A program made the translations under genes and the position numbers. Of a stretch of DNA of 64,000 bases, positions 54,201-61,463 are shown in pieces (within the stretch, counting starts at the first letter, position 1; each line of letters starts with the position of its first letter). The notes under the pieces are model-generated. The model made no database searches and was not told where the DNA came from. It worked only from the letters and a program-made list of their open reading frames with translations. The stretch comes from Polytrichum commune. Taxonomy: Eukaryota; Streptophyta; Polytrichopsida; Polytrichales; Polytrichaceae. The stretch spans positions 560,001 through 624,000 of the forward strand of contig OX485803.1 in assembly GCA_950295325.1 (NCBI GenBank), written 5' to 3'.

Positions 54201-55874
54201 TTGCAAATGATCCTATCGTGTGGTTTGAATCCGCTGGATACAAATCAAGAGCATAATGAGCAAATTTGACATCACCGTGTCTATGTGCAATTATTCCTGC
54301 AATGCCAACCCAACGTGATTAGCATCTATGTATGAATAAACCATTATGAAGGAATCCATGTTCTCCAGTACATCACGGAATAAAATACAACAACATTTAG
54401 GGTATGTCATGACATTGTTTCGAAGTTCACCTGTAACCGATACAGGCAACTTGAAAAACCCATCCGTGGCCTTGATTCGATTTGTAAAACATGGGGAGGC
54501 TGTTTTGGCATGGTCCATTTTGTCATGGATGACCGTAAGAACCTCCAAGGGCCTGGAGATGGATAAAGCTCTATTTGTGTAGTAATCATTACGGTGTGCC
54601 TCTTGCATGTTTACGTGCTTGAAATAGTTCAATTGATGCGCTGCATATGACTCGGTGCCCATCGTGTGTGCATCCCGGAGGCGCTTCAACTTCTCGCAAT
54701 TAGAGCACCTGGCAAATTTGTCCCCTCGTCTTTTTGTAATGTATTCGCTAAAGTTTTGTTTCTTGATTGCACTCAATTTTGACAATGAAATTGGCTCCAA
54801 CCCAATCTTCTCGCCAACTGCATTAACGTCCAACAATATGTCTTTCCATTTTGTGCCTGTGGGAAGAACTTTCTCCACAACCTTTTCACCGGTTGTGAGT
54901 GTGCGTGTTTTGTGCGGCATTGCATCGGCAAGAGGGACAATGATGGTTGCTAGAGTGGCCGTTGCTTGCCTTGTTGCTTCCCTAGGCTTCTTTAAACCCA
55001 CGTTACCATTGTGACGGGACCGGCGGCCTTCCTTGGCATAAGCAGCTTGTCTATAAAAGTCCGATTTCGACACACCGTGAATGGTGTACCATGCCTTACA
55101 ACACACGTCTATGCTTTTAATGGTGATGACCTTGCGACCCGTCCCATTCACATGTATCGCCCTATGGACATCAAGTTTTCTTGTGGATCTTAGACGGAAA
55201 TCTCCAAGCCACATTTCTTCGCGGATGACCTTCAATTTATCCCTTGGAAACAATTGGCAACAACGATGCACACAACAATCCTTTGTGGCAACTTCTCTAA
55301 TGGACTCCTCCCCGAGCAACCTTTGACGTTTACAATCAGTTGCAGACGGAGCAGGACGTGCCAATGTATCGTACTTTCTTTGACCCTTGCGCGGCCGCAT
55401 GTTTGATTGCACCTCCTTTTCGATTTGCATGTGTCGTTGCTCATGTTCACGCAAGCTAACTCCATCAATTGTGACATTCCTCAATGGCCACCTGCGGAGG
55501 GAGAACCTATGAGTGGGATCCACCTCGGAATGAACGACCGACTCCAATATGACAACCCCAACGTCCTCAGTGCCAAGCGGGTTTTCATCAATGCAATCTT
55601 GCGGATGGGTGTTACGGCAAATCCCCTCCGCCACAACAACTCCACTATCGTTAAGAAGTATCACCTCCAAATTCACCCACGAAGCCCTTGAAAGTCCCGT
55701 ACATTCAACAATGGGACACTGCGGTACGGAAGACGAAGGTAAATCCAAATGATCTTCATCCGCACTGTCAGCCATAGTAGCCTCCCCGACAATGTCTAGG
55801 TCATCATCAGATGCAGATGGCCAAGTGGCCATGTCATCAGATGACCAATCCCCTATTTCACTAAACCCATCCAT
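51289..55874 (-). pseudogene. DUF7869-type (RNase H-like, transposase-like) gene split by a solo LTR
   Basis: The likely start is the ATG at 55874 (MDGFSEIG), just after an acceptor-like GTAGGCAG. The first part (55874-54291) holds an acidic N-terminus, a Cys cluster (CCVHRCCQLF), a second one (RCSNCEKLKR) and DKMDHAKT. An apparent 5-bp insertion near 54296-54303 shifts the frame at DANHVG; the next segment continues to 54050 (YPADSNHTIGSFARFLRDL). After the LTR the frame resumes at 52533 with KKLPPTLRVQLDNCAKDNK, then FLLVGHTHDDIDASFGRWS, a hallmark of DUF7869 proteins in plants and animals. It stops at 51289. I infer an RNase H-like nuclease fold of transposon origin, but the biochemical role of the family is not known to me. 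The LTR lies exactly between the DANHVG and LDNCAKDN blocks. Confidence 0.8.
52534..54049 (+). mobile_element. Solo LTR, copy 2 (1516 bp)
   Basis: Same termini and length as 29942-31457, with TGTGAG...CTCACA ends. It is flanked by a perfect 5-bp duplication GCAAT at 52529-52533 and 54050-54054. Removing the LTR and one duplication rejoins the DUF7869 reading frame exactly in phase, so this is a recent insertion into an otherwise largely open gene. The tandem GAGCTGGGTTTATGAAG block is at about 53752-53912. Confidence 0.92.
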
Positions 55875-56086
55875 TCTGCCTACACACATGAACATTGAAC
55901 ATTGTCTTAAAATCACAAAAATTGTAGGTTCAAATCGAAGAACAAAAAAACCATCATATATAAACAAAATTGCAAATACTCAGTGCTCATACAAGTTCAT
56001 ATGACTGCTATGCCATTGGGCTTGTAAAGGTTTCGGAAGGCCAGTGGCCACACCGGCACCCAGATCCCAACCACACTTAGAGGCTG

Positions 56087-57358
56087 GGTTTGGGTCGAGC
56101 GACCCAAACCTTTTGGGAGGATGGGTTCAGGCTCAATACAGAGAGCACCCACACTTAGGCGCTGGATTTGGGTCGAGCGACCCAAACCTTCTGGCAGGAT
56201 GGGTTTAGGCTCACTACAGACAGCATCCACACTTAGGGGCTGGGTTTGGGTCGAGCGACCCAAACCTTTTGGCAGAATGGGTTTTGGGTCACGACAGGGA
56301 GCACCCACATTTAGAGGGCTGGGTTTGGGTCGAGCGACCCAAACCTTTTTGCAGGATGGGTTCAGGCTCACAACAGTGAGCACCCACAGTGTAGGGCTAG
56401 GTTTGGGTCGATCGACCCAAACCATGAGGCAGGATGGGTTCAGGCTCACAACAGTGAGCACCCACAGTGTAGGGCTGGGTTTGGGTCGATCGACCCAAAC
56501 CATGAGGCAGGATGGGTTCAGGCTCACAACAGTGAGCACCCACAGTGTAGGGCTGGGTTTGGGTCGATCGACCCAAACCATGAGGCAGGATGGGTTCAGG
56601 CTCACAACAGAGAGCACCCACACTGTAAGGCTGGGTTTGGGTCGACCGACCCAAACCATGAGGCAGGATGGGTTCAAGTTCAGAACAGTGAGCACCCACA
56701 CTGTAGGGCTGGGTTTGGGTCGATCGACCCAAACCATGAGGCAGGATGGGTTCAGGCTCACAACAGAGAGCACCCACACTGTAGGGCTGGGTTTGGGTCG
56801 ATCGACCCAAACCATGAGGCAGGATGGGTTCAGGCTCACAACAGAGAGCACCCACACTGTAGGGCTGGGTTTGGGTCGATCGACCCAAACCATGAGGCAG
56901 GATGGGTTCAGGCTCACAACAGAGAGCACCCACACTGTAGGGCTGGGTTTGGGTCGATCGACCCAAACCATGAGGCAGGATGGGTTCAGGCTCACAACAG
57001 AGAGCACCCACACTGTAGGGCTGGGTTTGGGTCGATCGACCCAAACCATGAGGCAGGATGGGTTCAGGCTCACAACAGAGAGCACCCACACTGTAAGGCT
57101 GGGTTTGGGTCGACCGACCCAAACCATGAGGCAGGATGGGTTCAGGCTCACAACAGTGAGCACCCACACTGTAGGGCTGGGTTTGGGTCGATCGACCCAA
57201 ACCATGAGGCAGGATGGGTTCAGGCTCACAACAGTGAGCACCCACACTGTAGGGCTGGGTTTGGGTCGATCGACCCAAACCTTGAGGCAGGATGGGTTCT
57301 GGCTCAATACAGAGAGCACCCACACTGTAAGGCTGGGTTTGGGTCGACCGACCCAAAC
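56087..57358. repeat. 17-copy tandem array, 78-bp unit centred on a palindrome
   Basis: Each unit contains inverted arms GTTTGGGTCG and CGACCCAAAC around a 2-bp core (centres from 56098 to 57347). Spacing is 78 bp throughout except one 79-bp step between units 3 and 4. The core is AG in units 1-4, then AT, with AC in units 8, 14 and 17. The rest of the unit (GATGGGTTCAGGCTCA, GAGCACCCACACTGTA) is nearly invariant from unit 5 onward, while units 1-4 are more diverged, as at an older array edge. Because 78 is divisible by 3 and the unit lacks stops in several frames, ORFs of over 300 codons open on both strands; I regard these as artefacts. The array lies upstream of the DUF7869 gene and 4 kb before the ParB-like gene. 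Confidence 0.92.
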
Positions 57359-57980
57359 AATTCCGCAAAATCCGCCTATTTATTCGGGTGATGCTCTATT
57401 AATCTATTTATAACCTATTTGGGACAACTGAACTCATAGATGCTTGTTGTAATTAGCTGCTCATGAATGGAAGCGTATACAAACCGTGTATTACAGCTCC
57501 AACTTAGAGAGCTTGCAGCAATCTCAGGATTGGGACATGAAAGAAAGAACCAGCATTTGGGGGGGTTGGGCTCTTTATACTACCCGCCTCCGCTTTGGGC
57601 ATCCTCTTTGGATGCCTTTCCCACCTGGTCTCCTTTGGATGTTAATTCAAACCTTCTGACTCAATTTCCCGCTTCTTGTCAATAATAGAGAATGTATATT
57701 TAGCTTGGCTCTTCGTTGCCCCAACCACCAAATGAATAATTCAACATATATTTAAAGTTGTTACCACCCTAACTTGGTCAACACTATTCTTCAACTCTTT
57801 CATAATTAGTTTTATACATGAATACACCACCACCTTCCCTATTGCCATCTCCTTTCTCCTTTTATCATTGTTGTATATTTTTCTCACATCCTTACTAATA
57901 CTAAATCCCTATATGTAACTTCCATATATCACCATAGTGGATATTTAGTGTTTGAGTTTACATTTAATGTTACTTACTCT
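57359..57980. other. Intergenic
   Basis: The short plus-strand ORF at 57467-57685 has no recognised motif. No other feature is seen. Confidence 0.5.
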
Positions 57981-58114
57981 CATAGGGTTAGTAATGGGAA
58001 GTGTATGCGTTCGTTTTAAGTGTATCAAACACTAACTATCATATAACTAAAAAGGATATAAAGGTTTTGATACACTACATATGAACGCATACACTGAATA
58101 CCAATAACCCTATG
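57981..58114. repeat. 134-bp hairpin with ~52-bp imperfect arms
   Basis: CATAGGGTTA (57981-57990) pairs with TAACCCTATG (58105-58114), and the arms continue through GTGTATGCGTTC against GAACGCATACAC and GTGTATCAAA against TTTGATACAC, leaving about 30 nt of loop. This could be a small MITE or a structured transcript precursor. I could not identify a target duplication. Confidence 0.7.
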
Positions 58115-58927
58115 ACAATATGTAAGATTATATCTATTAAGGGGTTTTACTCTACTTGTAGTCAAACATTATGGTATATTTCAAACAATATATTGACAAA
58201 AGATGTGCATGTATTATAAAACTTCATATACTAAAAGTCACTAAATATAATAGTTAATGCTATTATTTAGACTCTCACATGAGGACTTATATTTTGAAAA
58301 CAAATAATTAATGCCATGACAAACTTGAATAATTTGGCCAACTTTCAATTTCTGCTAATTAAAAGAACATATGTTGTGTTGTAATGTGTGCACCCAATAT
58401 TGCTTCATCCTCAAGACTCCAAGTGTGACAATAACCTAGTACCTATGTGGAAGTCATTAATGGAACCCTAAACCACAAATGACATTTGGCACGTTCAATC
58501 TTCCAAGGATGTTTGAACCTATCGTGAAGTCCCTTGAACTCTACCAATGTGTGTGAGCAAAACATGCAAAGTTCAAAAGGTATGTCCTCATATCATTCAC
58601 AACATGAAATCTACTTTAAATTAATATATTATATTTCACTATTCCAAATAACATGTTAACATGAACAACATCCTATCCATTATAATCTAGTTCTTATGCT
58701 TTTCTTACCAGGTGACAAGGTTATAGGTTAATATTGTATCACCTACTTGTGAGCACAATATCGTTTATTTCCTTTAGTGCGTTCATTCGTGAAAAACCAC
58801 ACATCCATCTTTCACGTTTGTGAATTAGGATGTTGTGATGACAATATACATTTGTATTGGAAACTACAAGCACCAAGGCCCATGTCATTTGACCTATGTG
58901 CCATCCAGTTATGGTTTGTGTTGTTTA
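58115..58927. other. Intergenic
   Basis: AT-rich; nothing recognised. Confidence 0.5.
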
Positions 58928-58960
58928 AGGTTTAGGGTTTAGGGTTTAGGGTTTAGGGTT
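58928..58960 (+). repeat. Interstitial telomeric repeat (TTTAGGG)~4
   Basis: Four consecutive plant-type TTTAGGG units with imperfect flanking units (GTTTAAG, GTTCAGG). This is an interstitial telomeric sequence, as left by break repair or found as telo-boxes near promoters. It supports plant origin. Confidence 0.9.
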
Positions 58961-59480
58961 CAGGCATCATCAAACATCAAACTGAATGTTTAAATGACTT
59001 CATATGATATGTGAACTCCATGGGGTTGCAGTAGATACATTTGTAATCATTTGTTTCTCCCATGTACTTCAAATGTGAACTTCTAAGTACATATATTAAT
59101 GTTCACTCTAATGCTACTTGTTAGGGTATCCATTATAGACTAGAGCATTGTCCTCTACCAACAACCATCATATAAATTACAATACATAATCCTAAACTGT
59201 TAACCATGTGAATGGTTACCATATTTATATTATTGCACCGTGTAATTGCCTTTGTGGATTGCAATATAATTATGACTTACTCCTCTTAGACTTTGTAACA
59301 CTCTCATATGATTCCATAAATTACATTATTCATACACCAAAACGATAATGGCTACATTCAACGATGTTATCAATTCCAACGGGTGATCATTCAATTGAAC
59401 ACCATTAAAATATGAGTTGGTGATGGTGTTAATTTTGTGGAATACCTTAGTCCACGTAGGTTTTTGACTGGTATTGAATT
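58961..59480. other. Intergenic
   Basis: AT-rich with no feature. Base composition rises sharply in GC just after this stretch. Confidence 0.5.
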
Positions 59481-59720
59481 GCCGCTAATGAATAGCGGGT
59501 TAGAAGGCCGGGGCCGGGCGGCCAAGAGAGGCGCCGGCCCTCCTATGTCCCGCACCTAGGGGCAAGGACAACCAGGAAGGCAATCTCCCTAGGGTGGCAG
59601 GTGTCAACACCACAAGCCTCGCGGGCAACCACCTAAACCAAGGAGGTGTCGACACCTGGCAAGGTGTTGGCCCGCGAGGCTTCTGAGCCGTTGATGGGCC
59701 CGGCGCAATCTAATGGCCCG
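59481..59720. promoter_or_regulatory. GC-rich segment with inverted repeats before the ParB-like gene
   Basis: A sudden GC-rich stretch (GGCCGGGGCCGGGCGGCC, GGCGCCGGCC). It contains an AAGCCTCGCGGGC / GCCCGCGAGGCTT inverted pair (about 59614-59626 and 59670-59683) enclosing a 12-bp palindrome, GGTGTCGACACC. It directly precedes the polypyrimidine-rich presumed transcription start region. It may be promoter-proximal or mark the boundary of an inserted GC-rich segment. Confidence 0.5.
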
Positions 59721-60342
59721 GATTCGAGGGTTTAGGGTGACCCCTTCCGCTCTCTCCTTCTCTCCCCTCCTCTTTTTTCTTTCTCTCTTTTTCTTCCTCT
59801 CTTCCTCCGCGCCAAGCGCCGCTCTTGGAAACGCCGCCGCCGCTTTCCATAGCGCCGCGCCAAGCGCTTCCTCTCGCACCTTTTGCTTTTGTCTTGGTCG
59901 CGCCGCTTCCCTTCATTCTTCTTTCTCCTTCATTCCTCTCCTCCTCTCTGATGCTTCTCCTCCTCTTCTCTCATTCTATTCCTCTTGTTATTGTCTTCCT
60001 CTTCTTATTCTCTCTTCTTGGTCCAGAGTGTTAGCTTTGAGTGAGTTCGGAGCGGTTTATTGTGTTGAACTCCTTACTTGTTTTGTAAAATTCATGCATG
60101 GAGTGATTTTAGGTTGAGTAGAAGTGAGCACGGTCGAGTGTGATAGAAAGGTAGAGGTCTTTCAAATTAGGCCTGAGTTTGCAAGAATCAGGGGGTTTGT
60201 GAGAAAGTTTTAGGGTGCTTGAGAGATTCATTGTGTTTCTGAGATCTTTGTGAGAGTTGTTCTTTAGTGCCACAACAGAGTTTCTGAGTCTGGTTGTAAG
60301 AAGCAGATTGTGAGAGCAGCTTTCAAGAGTTTGAAAGACAAG
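59700..60342 (+). other. Presumed 5' UTR exon of the ParB-like gene
   Basis: A strongly pyrimidine-rich stretch at about 59740-60010 followed by ordinary sequence ends in a strong donor, GACAAG|GTAAGC (60342/60343). The matching acceptor TTGGATTGCAG lies directly before the ATG at 61464, so the first intron (60343-61463) would lie wholly in the 5' UTR. The exact transcription start is not determinable. Small ATG-led frames in this exon look incidental. Confidence 0.55.
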
Positions 60343-61463
60343 GTAAGCAATTTGCATCAGTGCACACAATTTGCATCATTCCCTTTAGGTTCCTGTTACA
60401 TATACAATGCATAAGCATTGTATATGTTGCCCAAGCATTAAACATGCATCTGGAAACACAGTAGTTTGGGGAGACGACCCAAACTCATATTAAAATATAA
60501 TAAATATTTGAATTGCAGCCTAAAATGAACTAAATGTTTGGGTCGTTCGACCCAAACATTGCAGCCTCTTGTTTGGGTCGAGCGACCCAAACATTGGAGC
60601 CTCTTGTTTGGGTCGAGCGACCCAAACATTGGAGCCTCATTATGTTTGGGTCGCTCGACCCAAACAGTACAGGGAGAAGAACTAAACCACATTGTAAAAT
60701 ATAAAAGAACTTTAAAAATTAAGTAAATGTTTGGGTCGTTCGACCCAAACATTGCAGACTGAAATGACTGGGTTGAGGTACCTAAATTTGCAGCCTAACA
60801 TGTTTGGGTCGCTCGACCCAAACATTACAGGGAGAAGAACTAAACCACATTGTAAAATATAAAAGAACTTTGAAAATTAAGTGAATGTTTGGGTCGTTCG
60901 ACCCAAACATTGCAGTCTGAAATGATTGGGTTGAGCTACCTAAATTTGCAACCTAACATGTTTCGGTCGGTCGACCCAAACATTACAGGGAGAAGAACTA
61001 AAGCACATTGTAAAATAAAAAAGAAATTTGAAAATTAAGTAATTGTTTGGGTCGTTCGACCCAAACATTGCAGTCTGAAATGAATGGGTTGAGCTACCTA
61101 AATTTGCAGCCTAACATATTTGGGTCGCTCGACCCAAACATTACAGGGAGAAGAACTAAACCACATTGTAAAATATAAAAGAACTTCGAAAATTAAGTAA
61201 TTGTTTGGGTCGTTCGACCCAAACATTGCAGTCTGAAATGAATGTGTTGAGATACCTAAATTTGCAGCCTCATCATGTTTGGGTCGCTCGACCCAAACAT
61301 TACAGGGTGACCACCTAAACCACACTTTAAAATCTAAAAGATCTTTTAAAACGACTTTGAAAATTAAGTAAATGTTTGGGTCAATCCTCCAAATGTTAAA
61401 TGCACATTGCAATACTTTGGGTCGATCGACCGAAACTCACAGTTTCGATTTCTTGGATTGCAG
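60343..61463 (+). repeat. Intron 1 of the ParB-like gene, packed with palindromes
   Basis: The palindrome of the 78-bp array recurs at about 60536, 60571, 60606, 60644, 60729, 60802, 60887, 60960, 61045, 61119, 61203, 61277 and 61413, with a weaker variant at about 60464. The first ones lie in short units of about 36 bp. From 60729 there are four repeats of about 158 bp, each with one TT-core palindrome and one CT-core palindrome about 73 bp apart. Sequence between palindromes is AT-rich and unlike that of the 78-bp array. Confidence 0.85.

Noticed and set aside
56087-57358. CRISPR-like array
   Set aside because: The spacing is regular, but the inter-palindrome sequence is itself repeated, not unique spacers. 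The context is a plant nucleus with no cas genes.
55997-57413. Open frames of 323-442 codons on both strands over the 78-bp array
   Set aside because: The repeat unit is a multiple of 3 without stops, so several frames on both strands stay open. The products are pure 26-residue repeats and there is no start context or domain.
59713-60117. 134-codon ORF with a hydrophobic Leu/Phe/Ser-rich start
   Set aside because: It arises from the pyrimidine-rich 5' UTR tract. It has no domain, and the downstream intron/ATG arrangement explains the region better.
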